The notes under the pieces were generated by a model that did no database searches, was not told where the DNA came from, and saw nothing but the letters and a program-made list of their open reading frames with translations. The translations under genes and the position numbers were made by a program. 64,000 nt of DNA from Tetracentron sinense (lineage: Eukaryota; Streptophyta; Magnoliopsida; Trochodendrales; Trochodendraceae), in the NCBI GenBank assembly GCA_015143295.1, contig CM026571.1:4607501-4671500 (forward strand), read 5' to 3'. Below are positions 23,643 to 34,415 of this stretch, in pieces; positions within the stretch are counted from its first letter, which is position 1; every line of letters starts with the position of its first letter.

Positions 23643-24179
23643 AGTACCTGATTCAATCAAACAAGACCAAATGTACATGTGAAGCCTAGCAACCATCCTC
23701 CCATCTAGAAGAACCTCGGACAAGGACATAAACCTATCATCTCCGTTGAAGGCACCTCACCAACTCATTCCTTTCGCAAACCCATTAGAATACCCGTCTC
23801 TGCACTGACTGCGAAAGAAACCCTAGGTAAGCATCCTACCCTCTGCACAACATCCGATTTCTAATTTCCTGCATACCCCGTAGGAGCTCCACCTACAACT
23901 GTATTCTCATCCAAGAGATACAAATTATCACACATCTTCCCTTTCATTAAAACCAAGCATCCCCGCTTAATTTTGAGAACGGCACCTCCAGCTCTATAGT
24001 TACAACTCTTGAAGTCCAACTAGCCTAGGGAGATTAGATTCCTTTACAACTTAGGAACATAAGATACCCCTCTCAAAGTCCGAATCACTCCATCAAACAT
24101 CTTATCTTTATTGTTTCAAATCCCGTGACTTCATACTTAGATCCACCACCCAATGACACTACTCCTGACCTTTTTTGGA

Positions 24180-24300
24180 AAATATCAAAGAGATCCATAT
24201 TTGAGCAAATATGAAACGAAGCACATGAATCTAAAAACCACTCACTAGAAAAATTGTTCATACATTTGGAGACTATGAGAGCATCTCCAATGTATTCATC
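24180..24300 (-). pseudogene. Copia protease relic
   Basis: The minus strand reads WFLDSCASFHIC followed by SNMDLFDIF, matching the Copia aspartic-protease region (W-LDSGASxHxC). The catalytic DSGA is DSCA here, which would inactivate it. Downstream frames read GGGSKYEV and then decay. Integrase, reverse transcriptase and RNase H are absent before the 3' LTR. Confidence 0.6.
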
Positions 24301-24388
24301 TTCGTCATGTGCTATTGCCGCGAAGAATTTCCTCTGGAAGAACCATTCTTCCCATCAACACGTAGTGGATACTCGATTTTGAAGTGCC

Positions 24389-25000
24389 TTAATTCCTTGT
24401 AATGATAACACTGAACTTTGCATTTTCCTTTTGATTTGGATCTTGTCTCGTCATTCCAGATCCTCTCTCCAAGTCCCTTCCTCTTCCCCAAGCAACCAAA
24501 ACCTGATTATGATTCCCAACATATTTTGGCTTTCGCCTAATCTCATTATAGAGAATCGCAATCGTGACCTCCTCCAACTGCAATGTATCATTGTCATAGA
24601 GGAGCATTGTCACCAAGTGCTCAAATGAATCTGAAAGTGAGGTAAAAAGCACAAAGGCCTCATTTTCTTCCTCCACATTGACATCAACTTTTTGCAATTG
24701 ATTCAAGATTTGGTTGAACACATTCATGTGCTCCATGAGATTTGTACCTTCCTTCATCCTCAAGGCATGCAACTGCCTTTTTAGATATAACTTGTCGGTC
24801 AAACTCTTTCCGATGTAGAGTTTTTCCAATTTCTTCCAGAGTTTTGGTGTTGATTTCTCATCGATAACGATGTACATCACATTATCCGCAAGATAGAGGC
24901 ATATTGTGTCGACTACTTTCGCCTCAATGTCTTCCCAATCCGCTTCAGACATCTTTTCCGACTTACTGGAATCTCCCTTTAACGCCCTTGCCAGATCCTG
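24389..25000 (-). pseudogene. Copia gag (UBN2-type) relic
   Basis: A 187-codon open frame (24952-24389) has the UBN2 gag pattern: W...LW..LE..Y, then YLKRQLHALRMKEG, then HMNVFNQILNQL, then LFTSLSDSFEHLVTMLL. Just downstream a zinc-knuckle relic reads CYHYKELRHF, with one Cys lost. Start-side codons continue to about 25000 with a break. It lies 120-180 bp from the primer-binding site, as expected for gag. The element is a gag-protease-only derivative that could move only with help. Confidence 0.75.
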
Positions 25001-25118
25001 ATGAACTAGAATGTCCTTTACCCTCCTTTAACACAGATTGAAGCTCCCTTTTCTATCAAACTTCTCCACAAAAAATTGTCCAAAATTTTTCAAAACGCTA
25101 TTGAAAAATATCTATGGT

Positions 25119-25130
25119 GCTTTAATACCA
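25119..25130 (-). other. Copia primer-binding site (initiator-Met tRNA)
   Basis: The minus strand reads TGGTATTAAAGC two bases inside the LTR edge. The plant Copia consensus is TGGTATCAGAGC, complementary to the 3' end region of initiator tRNA-Met. This fixes the element's orientation (minus). Confidence 0.7.
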
Positions 25131-25132
25131 AT

Positions 25133-25519
25133 TGTTGTGAAAGAATGTAGAAGTTATAAACTAACTTCCTCACACGTGGAGAAAATCCTTAGTGGAAGGG
25201 ATCAATAGAACCGATCCAACGGAAAAGTAAACAAGCACTCACACACAAATAAAATTATCAAAAAGAACACAAGATATACGGGATTCGGCAAATAACCTTG
25301 CCTACATCCACGAGCCAAAATCTGATTACTACTTCACTCGAGAAACCTTGAGAAACCAGTACAAGAACACTCTCTCCTCGCTAATTAATTCCCAAGTGAT
25401 GCCCAAAGACCCTTGTACACCCCTCTCAAGTCACCTTCTCAAATAATCCGAAGAAGAATCTATATCTCCTTCCTTCAAACCTTTCTCCTACTTTTCTCCA
25501 AGATCTAAAGTGCTTATCA
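25133..25519 (-). mobile_element. Copia 5' LTR
   Basis: 387 bp; starts TGATAAGCAC and ends ...CAACA on the minus strand, so it keeps TG...CA ends. It is clearly diverged from the 22297-22668 LTR (scattered substitutions and small indels), which dates the insertion as old. Confidence 0.8.
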
Positions 25520-25581
25520 GGTTCTATTCCTTTACACACTGAAACCCTAGACCTATAATCATATATATATACATATATATA

Positions 25582-26162
25582 CTAGTAATGGTGCACATGC
25601 TTTGCACGTAGAATTTTTTCATTATTAATGAGAAACATAAAAATTTTAAGATTTTTTCTTTAAAAATCAAGTTTTTGATAGTATATTATTATTTTTTATA
25701 GAATAAATTTTAGTAATTAAATTTAAATTTTTTTAAATGAATTTAAATTTAATATTAGAAAAGAGTTACTAATTGTTGATTATTTATGGGTCCCACTTAT
25801 AAATGTATAGAAAACAAGGACTTTTTCTAAGGCAAAGGGTTTACTCTGGTGCTCACTAGAGTATCAGATCAGTGGAAAAAAAAAAAGAAAAAAAAGAAAA
25901 AAAATTGAATGGGAAGAAGTCAAAAAATTGGGAGGGAAAAAAAATGACTTATGGTGATGTGGCTTTTTTTTGTCCACTAATATGTTGCTCACCAGAGGGA
26001 TACTCTAGTGAGCATCAGAGTAAACCCTTTGCCTTTTCTAATAGTGTCCTTATTAATAGCTTATTAATAGTGAGTACTTCAGACTTCTTATAATCACTTT
26101 AAAAGAGTTTTATTAGCTAAGAGTTACTAATAACTTTTCTCTACATATATGAAGACTAAAGA
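25582..26162 (-). mobile_element. Helitron candidate, minus strand
   Basis: The minus strand ends with a short hairpin (ACGTGCAAAGCATGTGC) followed by ACCATTACTAG and then T, the layout of Helitron 3' ends (hairpin, CTRR, host T). A possible 5' end TCTTTAGTCTTCATATATG lies at about 26160, which is weak. A TIR MITE interrupts it at 25831-26033. Confidence 0.4.
25831..26033. mobile_element. 203-bp MITE with exact 8-bp TSD
   Basis: About 33 bp at each end, starting GGCAAAGGGTTTACTCTG, are inverted with one mismatch. The flanks are the exact 8-bp repeat TTTTCTAA (25823-25830 and 26034-26041), so hAT-type. The centre is purine-rich. Confidence 0.85.
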
Positions 26163-26879
26163 CTCTTCATTCGGAGCTAGTTTGGGATTGAGTCTCATCA
26201 ATTAAAGTATTAAAAGTCTAAATTTACTTTATTAGACTTGGAGGCAAAATTTCAACAAAATTTGATAACAAAAACTCGTTAAAGAAGAAGATGATAGAAG
26301 AAAGAATACTGCACCAATACATTCAACAATTGATAGATGTCGCTCAAATTTCCCCTATTTGTTTTAGACCCAAGAAACAAAGAAAAAATCACTTCTACAA
26401 TAAATCATCCACTGCTTTATGCCTAGAAATCAACCTAAAAGCAACAAGGCCTAAAAATAAAAGGTGAGTTTCAGAACATCTTCTCAAGAGTATAAGAGAG
26501 CTCTTGATATGCAGCATAAGTTCTTAGGTCTACATCCTCAAAAAAGGAGCACCATCAATGTTGACCTTATAAATAGAGCACCATGACCTGGTTTTCCATC
26601 AACTTCATCATTGTTTCTTGAAGTGATGGCCAATGTATTCTTCTTAAACTATCTTATTGGTGGCCAATCAACAAACTGCGTCCTACCATAATGGAAGATC
26701 AGTGACCCTTCTCAAGGTTAAGTAGAAATCTTTTCATGAAACCCCTCTTTCAGGTAATCTACACTTACTCGGCAAGAGGTGCACTGCTATCATTATTAGC
26801 ATACTCATATAGTTATGGTTGGCCTCTGTGTCAGCACGAGGCCTCTCTTGTATACCTTTGGGGGCACGATCTCTTTCAT
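26163..26879. other. Intergenic stretch, no gene
   Basis: Nothing convincing. The minus strand near 26600-26545 reads YKVNIDGAP, like the start of a LINE RNase H domain, followed by a stop; this may be another LINE scrap. Confidence 0.35.
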
Positions 26880-27240
26880 TATGGCTGGCTGAGCCCCAGA
26901 GTGCTCTTTCACAGAAATAGATCTCGCTCCCGAGTTTGGAGAAGGAAAAGCGGTAAGGTTCATTCGCTGCGGAGGCGTATGCAGTCCTTCAAGGGGCGCT
27001 ATTGGCAGTGGAGAAGGGTTGGCAAGCGGTTGTGGTTGAGTCAGATTGCCTGGAGTTAATGCAGTCACTGGTATCATCGTTTCATCCGTGTTGTGGAGAT
27101 ATCCAAGCTATTACCCACGACATTAAAGAAGTGTGTCGTTCGATTGGTTCGGTTAAGTATCGGGTTGGGAATATCGATGCTCATGAGATTGCAACAAAAG
27201 TTTTAAAGAAAAAAGTACTTTTCCGCATTCAGATCTAGGT
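26880..27240 (+). pseudogene. LINE RNase H domain fragment
   Basis: The plus frame ending at 27238 reads AEAYAVLQGALLAVEKGW, VVVESDCLELMQSL, DIQAITHDIKEVCRSIGSV and IDAHEIATK, the usual plant LINE C-terminal RNase H (RVT_3) pattern with conserved Glu (AEA), Asp (ESD) and the terminal N-x-x-A-H-x-x-A region (here IDAHEIA). The upstream part is frame-broken and the reverse transcriptase is missing. The 3' sequence soon reaches an A-rich stretch (27312). Confidence 0.65.
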
Positions 27241-28087
27241 GATCTAAGTTTGTTTGGGACCCTGGCAATCCCAATTTTGCTCTCATTTGTTGTTAGTTGT
27301 ATTGCCGCTTATAAAAAAACAAAGGCAGAATAGTTATTTTCAAAGAAGAAGAAAGATAGAGAGAGTACCTAGTTCCATTCCATTGAGAACATGAGATTAT
27401 TCTCAAATTCTGTTTTGAAAACAGAATTTTAATATGTGCACGCTCAACAAAACAGCCGTGTGGATAGACATGGTTGGGATGTTTCATCCCTAAACGTTTG
27501 TTGAAGAAACCTAAATAACTACAACTTGCAGTATTTTTAAGAGTAAGAAAGTATCGATCATAGAGGATAGGCAAGTTTGGACTCTTAAACAGTTGGTGTA
27601 CATCACGTAAAAAATAATTATAACTTATAATTAGTAGAATTTTAATGAGTTCTTAACTCTCTACTAATAGAGACTCTTTATCTATAAAAATAGTAGAATA
27701 AAGAATCTCTTTAAAGTTTCGTATAACCTAAGTTCTTTATAAATTAAATTAAATTAAATGGTATTTTGGTCAATTTAAAGTTTAGTATACTACTTGTACT
27801 TTTATTAGTAGAATGATATAAGCCTAAAACAGAGTCTAGAAGAACAGGAAGTACTAATTTGAGCCACATGTTCAACAAGGAGGAGGTGGTGGACATCAAA
27901 TTTCTAAAGGATGCAAAATTCAGAAATAAATAAAGAATCACGATAATATTCAGAATTCAATTAATTAAACACGAATTTAGTGAATCAAATACCAAAACTA
28001 AACAAACCATGAACGATTACAGAAAAATTAAATTAAAGGAAGTAGTAACAAAAGAAATGCGGGGAAAAAAAAAGTGCGAAAACTCAC
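27241..28087. other. AT-rich stretch inside the HPGT pseudogene span
   Basis: No exon recognised. A palindrome AAATTCTGTTTTGAAAACAGAATTT lies near 27411-27435 and TAGTAGAA-type inverted motifs at 27630-27700. Confidence 0.4.
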
Positions 28088-28186
28088 CAGCCGGCGACAT
28101 AAATCGGAGCCGTTGTAGCGATCATAGATAGCACGAGAACCGAAAACCAAATCAGATAGCCGGTTAGTCGATCCCTGGCTCTGCAT
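28088..28186 (-). pseudogene. HPGT-like first exon (degenerate)
   Basis: From ATG at 28186 the minus strand reads MQSQGSTNRLSDLVFGS. After a frameshifting loss it continues SMIATTAPIYVAG and meets a good donor, GTGAGT. HPGT proteins begin MQS..S.NRLS...SR and have a signal-anchor ending ATxASIYVAG-RLW, so the match is in order and at the right place. The minus-strand sequence up to about 28440 looks like a pyrimidine-rich 5' UTR. Its strand and order fit the exons at 15.0-12.9 kb. The exon(s) coding for the stem region were not found in the retroelement-filled gap. Confidence 0.6.
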
Positions 28187-28573
28187 CAAGTGAGGAACGG
28201 GTCTTCAGCGCCACACATTCACCTCGAAATCAATCGAAATGCTTCGATCTCTGTATTAGATGTACCCATTGGGAGGTAGATCGAACTTCGAATCCAGATC
28301 TACTAATACAGAGAGTGTAGGAGAGGATTGAACTGGAGCTTGTAAACTGGGAGAGAAACAGATAGACAGGGTTGATCGAGGAACGAGACGTTCCTACCAA
28401 TCTCCTGAGTTCCCTTTCGGTTTCTGTTAGCATGGCAATCGGTCCCACACGTCGACACGTGTCCTCTTGACACTCCTTAACTATGATTAAGGTTTACTAA
28501 CCCTTAGGGTTCAACTATGTAACATTCTTAACCCATAGGTTCAACTATCTAACATTTGGTTTAAAAATAATCT

Positions 28574-28853
28574 TCTTTACAATTATTATTATAATGGGAG
28601 AGGTAGGCGTAATCAGATTTAATTCTTAAAGTACCCTTAAATAAAACAAAATTTTGATTTAATATTTTATTTTAATTTCTAAACTACCCCTTGCTCATCT
28701 ATCTATTTAAATAATAGAATCACAGCCAATCGTGATTGAACTCGGGGAGAGTTCAGTCAAACATGTGGGTTAACACGTGTCCCTTTTAACTCCTATTAAC
28801 TATGGTTAACTACTTCCCCTCGCTCTCACGTGCATCACCATGCCACCCACTAG
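28574..28853 (+). mobile_element. Short non-autonomous Helitron H1
   Basis: The 5' end TCTTTAC...TATTATAATGGGAGAGG and the 3' end CTCTCACGTGCATCACCATGCCACCCACTAG followed by T give the Helitron layout: 5' TC, a hairpin about 10 bp from the end, CTRR, host T. There are no inverted repeats or target duplication. The same family recurs at 30764, 32323, 49433 and 54819. Confidence 0.75.
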
Positions 28854-28989
28854 TAATAATAATAATATTGACTACGAGAGTTAAAATTTCACAACTAGGT
28901 TAAAAGGGCAATTAAAGGAGGCTTGGCGAGTGGCCAGACCCAAAAGCAACTTATCTTTTAGGAATGAAATCATCTGCTGTTAACCGGAC

Positions 28990-29250
28990 TAGGATGAGTT
29001 CTCCTGAGGTCGCCACCTGTCTCTTTCGACACCCTTTAATTGTGGTTAAGATTCACCCACCCCCTAGGATTCACCCACCTATTTTTGCTTTTTTATAAAA
29101 AAATATTTTAATATTTTTTTCTCACCTTTGTTACAAAATTGTAATAGTTTTTTCTAAAAACTAACGATAGGTGGGTGAACATTAGGGGGTGAACGAATCT
29201 TAACCATAATTAAGGGATATCAAATGGGACACATGGCAACCTCAAGGGCA
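28990..29250. repeat. Foldback family member (degraded)
   Basis: The arms carry GAGGTCGCCACCTGTCTC, TGGTTAAGATTCACCCACC and the inverted partners GGTGGGTGAAC and CATGGCAACCTCAAGG around an A/T loop. Same family as 8127-8448, with the G-box core lost in both arms. Confidence 0.6.
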
Positions 29251-29383
29251 AAACCATACTTGGGAGAGTCCGATTCAACTGAGTTCGGTTGGGCAACAAC
29301 ACTTGCTGTTGCGCTATTGCCCATATGTGTCTTGCAAAATGGGCCTCATATCCATCATTTGGTGATCCCCATGTGAATAGTAA

Positions 29384-29830
29384 GAGCATTCCTAGCAGCC
29401 TCACCAAATTTCACTCACCAAAATAGTCAAAACCCACAAAAAGTGGTTTTGGTGAGCCACTTTTTTAAAACACCCCCAACAGCCTCACCATTTTAACCAA
29501 AACAAAAGGAGAGAGAAGCAATATTTTATCATTTGTGTGGGAAAACGAAAAAGGAAGAGAGAGAAAAATATTATTTTATTGTTTGTGTGAGACCACAAAA
29601 AAGAAAGGGAGAGAGAGAAACCTTATTTTATTATTTGTGTGGGCCCAAGGGTGAGAAGATTTAACTTTGGTGAGTCTACAGTACTCACCAAACTTGGTGA
29701 GTACTGTAGACTCACCAAAGGGATTTCTTCATTCTGTTGAGGCTGCTGGGAGTCATTTTAGCACCTTTTTAGTCTTTTGGCTCACCAAAATAACCAAAAA
29801 GTTATTTTGGTGAGGCTGCTAGGAATGTTC
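29384..29830. mobile_element. Tourist-like MITE, twin 1
   Basis: The ends GAGCATTCCTAGCAGCCTCA and TGAGGCTGCTAGGAATGTTC are inverted and flanked by TAA on each side, the PIF/Harbinger target duplication. In the middle a near-perfect palindrome (GGTGAGTCTACAGTACTCACC and its inverse, with a short AAACTT spacer) could form a hairpin of about 20 bp. Confidence 0.75.
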
Positions 29831-29850
29831 TAAGTGGCCCCATTTTATAA

Positions 29851-30273
29851 GAGCATTCCTAGCAGCCTCACCAAATTTCACTCACCAAAATAGTCAAAAC
29901 TCACAAAAAGTGGTTTTGGTGAGCCACTTTTTTAAAACACTCCCAACAGCCTCACCATTTTAACCAAAACAAAAAGAGAGAGAAGCAATATTTTATCATT
30001 TGTGTGGGAAAACGAAAAAGGAAGAAAGAGAAAAATATTATTTTATTGTTTGTGTGGGACCACAAAAAAGAAAGGGAGAGAGAGAAACCTTATTTTATTA
30101 TTTGTGTGGGCCCAAGGGTGAGAAGATTTAACTTTGGTGAGTCTACAGTACTCGCCAAGTTTGGTGAGTACTGTAGACTCACCAAAGGGATTTCTTCATT
30201 CTGTTGAGGCTGCTGGGAGTCATTTTAGCACCTTTTTAATCTTTTGGCTTACCAAAATAACCTAGGAATGCTC
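29851..30273. mobile_element. Tourist-like MITE, twin 2
   Basis: Same family, same orientation and nearly identical to the copy at 29384-29830, separated from it by only 20 bp. It has its own TAA flanks, so it arose by a separate insertion and not as a simple tandem duplication. Its right end has lost part of the repeat (ACCTAGGAATGCTC). Confidence 0.75.
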
Positions 30274-30763
30274 TAAGACACATATGGGCAACAGCGCACC
30301 ATCAAGCATTGATGCTATCCGAACTTGATTTAACTGTAGAGGGTTTCATTCCTATCTTTTAATGTAAAAAGATGACTTTCTCTTTGGGAGCCCGTTACAT
30401 CACATAGGTCTAACACATGTCCTTTTTAATATCCTTAATTGTGATTAAGATTTACTAGTTCTTAGGGTTGAATCATCTAACTTTGAATTTTAGAAAAAAA
30501 ATATTTAAAAATATTAACTAAAGGTTAAAGGTTTTAACTAGAGTTCCACTTAAAATGGCTTATGAGTTGCCACTTGTTACTATTTTATGGGTGTAAAATT
30601 TATTCTTCATGTGACTCATTCTCATTATCAACTGCTGTAAATAAAAAATAGATAAAATAATTTTATTTAAAATTACTATAACATATAATAGGGTGGCAAT
30701 ACACATATCCTAACATTTGATATTTGCACCATATTATTAAAATTTCTACATCTACACTTAAAA

Positions 30764-31015
30764 TCTTTACTATTATAATAGGAGAGGCAGGTAACCTGAA
30801 TTTTCCGAAATTCCTAAACTACCCTTATATAAAACAAAACTTTAATTTCCAAACTACCCTCATTTATTTAAAGAATAGAATCACAGTCAATCGTGATTGA
30901 ACTCAGGTAGAGTTCAATCACACTCACGGGTTAACACGTGTCCCTTTTAACTCCTATTAACTATGGTTAGCTCATTCCCCTCGCTCTCACGTGCATCACA
31001 TGTGCCACCCGTTAG
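30764..31015 (+). mobile_element. Short Helitron H2
   Basis: 5' A|TCTTTACTATTATAATAGG; 3' TCTCACGTGCATCACATGTGCCACCCGTTAG|T. The terminal CTRR has drifted to TTAG. Otherwise it is colinear with H1 and H3, including the AGAGTTCAATCACACTC block. Confidence 0.75.
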
Positions 31016-31365
31016 TAGACAATAATGACATTATCTTCGTGATTTATTTATCGTATCAGTCTTTGACTAAAAGGACCCTGACTCGATTATCTTCACCCGT
31101 CTTGCGCCAATCTTACCATGGCCAGCAATGCCACTTAGGCCCCCAAGACAAACCACATGCTTTGCTTTAGTTATGTTACAATTTATTGGTATAAATAAGT
31201 ATAAATAGCTATGATTAAATGAGCATGTCCAAAATAGTACCCTTATTCCCCAAGCCACATTCATTTTGATATATTTTGAGAAGTCTAAGCTATTCTAAAT
31301 AGAAGTTCATTTTAAGGTAGAGTTTATAAGAGTTTAGTTTTTAAAAATTTAAAAATCAATTACCC

Positions 31366-31506
31366 TATGTTTGGTTGCTGAGAAAATTAGTGAAAACATG
31401 GAAAATAAAAGAAAATTAGACAAAACATAGTTAAGAATTGTATTAGAAATATAAAATTTTATTTTATTTTCCTTATTTTCACTTATTTTCTCGGCAACCA
31501 AACGTA
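31366..31506. mobile_element. Short MITE, TTTGGTTGCTGAGAAAAT termini
   Basis: About 22 bp inverted ends (TATGTTTGGTTGCTGAGAAA against TTTCTCGGCAACCAAACGTA) around an A/T-rich core. A sister copy lies at 6902-7009. Confidence 0.6.
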
Positions 31507-32322
31507 GCATTAGGGAAAAGAGAGCATCTTATTATTCTTTTATGTTTCTATTTGGAAGAAAAATATTTAGTGCGAGTAGCAACAAAAGTTATGGGAGCAC
31601 TAGCAATATAACAACCGTATGGTGGCCAAAATAGGTTAAAAGATTGACGATGAAATAATAGAAGACAACGGGTTCTTAGAGACTTCATGGATAATAAATA
31701 TTGACGTGAAAGCATTACCACCCAAAGTGGTGCTAGACGGCTAGTTACAAAGAAAATGTTTAAGGCACGCACATTATCCACGCTCTCCTTTGTAACACCC
31801 ATTAACTGTGATAAAAAGTCACTCACTCCTAGAGTTCATCTATCAAACTAAGGTTGTCAATGGATCGGATTTGGATAAGATTTGCCTAGATCTGAATCCG
31901 ATCCGATTAAGAATCCAACAGATTCGAATCCGATTTGAGATCCGTCGGATTATAAAGTATCAATTTGATTCTAATTACTAACTCAAGATCTGAATGCGAT
32001 CCAATTAACATTAATATATTTTAATTAAAAAAATTTAAAAATTATAATAATTATTATAGTATATTTATAAATATTATAATTATTATTATATATAATCCAA
32101 TCGGATCAGATTTTAATCGGATCGGTTCACTATCAAATGGACCTATAATAGATCAGGTTTGTATCAAGATCCCATCCATTGGGGTTCTTAGAAAAATAAA
32201 ATCAAATTTTAGTTAAGCTCCACTAATCATTGCCCTTGTAACAATGGGGTTTAAGGGAAGAAAAAAACATTGGAGTATAGTGTGGTCATAGACTCATGGG
32301 GTGCGCCTAACACCACATTAAA
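31507..32322. other. Intergenic, hAT-like GGATCGGAT repeat, no gene
   Basis: 31850-32170 carries AAGGTTGTCAATGGATCGGAT and many GATCCGATT-type motifs flanking an AT-only centre, like the arms of the hAT elements elsewhere in this window, but the right end is unclear. Confidence 0.4.
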
Positions 32323-32598
32323 TCTTTACTATTATAATGGGAGAGGCAGGCGTAGCATGAATTTTCCAAAATTCCTAAACTACCCTTATAAAAAACAAAA
32401 GTTTAATTTAATGTTTTATTTTAATTCCCAAACTACCCTCATCTCTCTATTGAAAGAATAGAATCACAGTCAATCGCGATTGAACTCAGGGAGAGTTCAA
32501 TCGCACCCACGGGTTAACCCGTGTCCCTTTTAACTCCTATTAACTATGGTTAACTCCTTCCCCTCGTTCTCACGTGTATCGCACGTGCCACCCTCTAG
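32323..32598 (+). mobile_element. Short Helitron H3, immediately upstream of VHA-E
   Basis: 5' A|TCTTTACTATTATAATGGGAG; 3' CTCACGTGTATCGCACGTGCCACCCTCTAG|T, with a perfect CTAG end and a G-box-containing hairpin. The 3' end is only 144 bp before the VHA-E start codon, so it lies in the core promoter or 5' UTR of that gene. Confidence 0.85.
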
Positions 32599-32742
32599 TA
32601 ACAATACTAAGAGGGTCCTCTTCTTTTCCTATTCTCTGTAGCCTTCTCTCTTCTCTCCCTCTCATTCCCTTTCGAGTAAGGCTCGAATCGTTCAAGAACG
32701 TTCGATCTCCCAGCCGTCGATCTTCCCAAGCGGGATCCGAAA

Positions 32743-34384
32743 ATGAACGATGCAGATGTCTCGAAGCAGATCCAGCAGATGGTGAGATTCATCCGCCAAG
32801 AGGCGGAGGAGAAGGCCAACGAGATCTCTGTGTCTGCTGAAGAAGTAAGCGAATTTCATTTAAGAATCCTCTGATTTCCGGATTGAATCCGAATTTCTGC
32901 GAAGTTTGATTGATTTTATATCGTAGATCTGAAATTATGATTACTGGTTTCATTTCTTTCTGTTGAATCTATGCCCATCACTTGTTTTGTCCATCTTGAT
33001 CACTTTATAGTTGCTTCTTCAACAGCATCTATCCACCATTACACATATACATACATAGAGGCAGACATACATGTATACATGAAGGTTTTGATTAATATGA
33101 GTGATCGTTTTTGCAGGAATTCAACATTGAAAAGTTACAACTGGTTGAAGCTGAGAAAAAGAAGATCAGACAAGAATACGAGCGTAAGGAGAAGCAAGTT
33201 GAAGTTCGGAAGAAAATGTACATTATTGAACTCTTTTCTCGATCTCGATTTATTTGTATTGTTATTTTCATTCCCCAAATTTTATAGTTAGATTTGAATT
33301 GAAAATTTAAACTCTTAAGAGACGGAGAATGGGTTTACTCAAGTCATTTTAGTTGGATTTTTTTGGTGACATATCAACCTGTTTAAGCTTTCCCATTTTT
33401 TATTTATAGTTCTGTTTCCTTCTATTGATGTTTACTGGTAAGAGCGTTGTTTTGTTCTTTTATTTGCATGTAGGATTTTGGAACTAGCAAAATGAGGCCA
33501 TAATTTGGGAGGAGATTATTGGTTAAGTTGGGGTCCTTCCTGTATGAATTGAGAAAGATCAACTAGATTAATTTAGAAGGCCAATAAATGATGCAACAAC
33601 TCAGTTACATAAGACGTTTTTACATGGAGGATGGATTATAAAGAGGAGTTTCATATATTTCTCCCTTTTCCTGATCTATTTTGTAGTGTGGTTCTATTTC
33701 ATGTATACAAATAAAATCTCTTCAAATTGGTTTCATGCAGCGAGTACTCTATGCAGCTCAATGCTTCTCGTATCAAAGTTCTTCAAGCTCAAGATGACTT
33801 GGTTAGCTTCATGAAGGAGGCAGCATCGAAGGAGCTCCTGCTCGTGAGCAATCACCACCATGTATACAAAAGGCTTCTGAAAGATCTCATTGTTCAGGTC
33901 AGTAGAAACTGAGATAATTTACTTTAGCTTTATATTGTATAGCTCCTAAATTCTTATGAAATCACCAATATTCAACATATTAATAAAGACTAGAAAATCA
34001 CTTGGAAATTCAAGAAAATGGAGTTTGTTACTAGTGTAGTCAAGGCGTTTAGGCGATTAGGCCTAGCTAGGCAAGGCGGTGTCTAGGCAATAAAAATAGT
34101 TAAGTTATATATATATTAAATATATATATATATATATAATATTAATATATAAACCTTCTAGGGTTGACAATAATCTAGGCAAATTAACATTTAATGTTGT
34201 AAAGTTTGAATGTAAGTCTTTTTTTATTGAACTATTAGTGACTTTTTGACCTTATAGATGAAAATATTTTTGAAGACTAAAATATGAAACTTTTTTTACC
34301 GGATTTTTGAGTTTTAGTAATATTTTGATATAGTAGAATTTATAAAATTTTGAAGATTTGAGAAATACTTTTTGTTTATTGGTA

Positions 34385-34415
<31 letters not shown>

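Larger units (their letters stand above)
28939..30390. mobile_element. Outer TIR element holding a nest of MITEs
   Basis: The left end (GGCCAGACCC... with TTTTAGGAATGAAATCATCTG) is matched in inverse by the right end (...TTTCATTCCTATCTTTT...GGGAGCC). Inside, from outside in: a degraded foldback (28990-29250), a palindromic element (29283-30320) and two Tourist-like MITEs. No 9-bp flank repeat is visible, so the superfamily is a guess (MULE-like). Confidence 0.4.
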
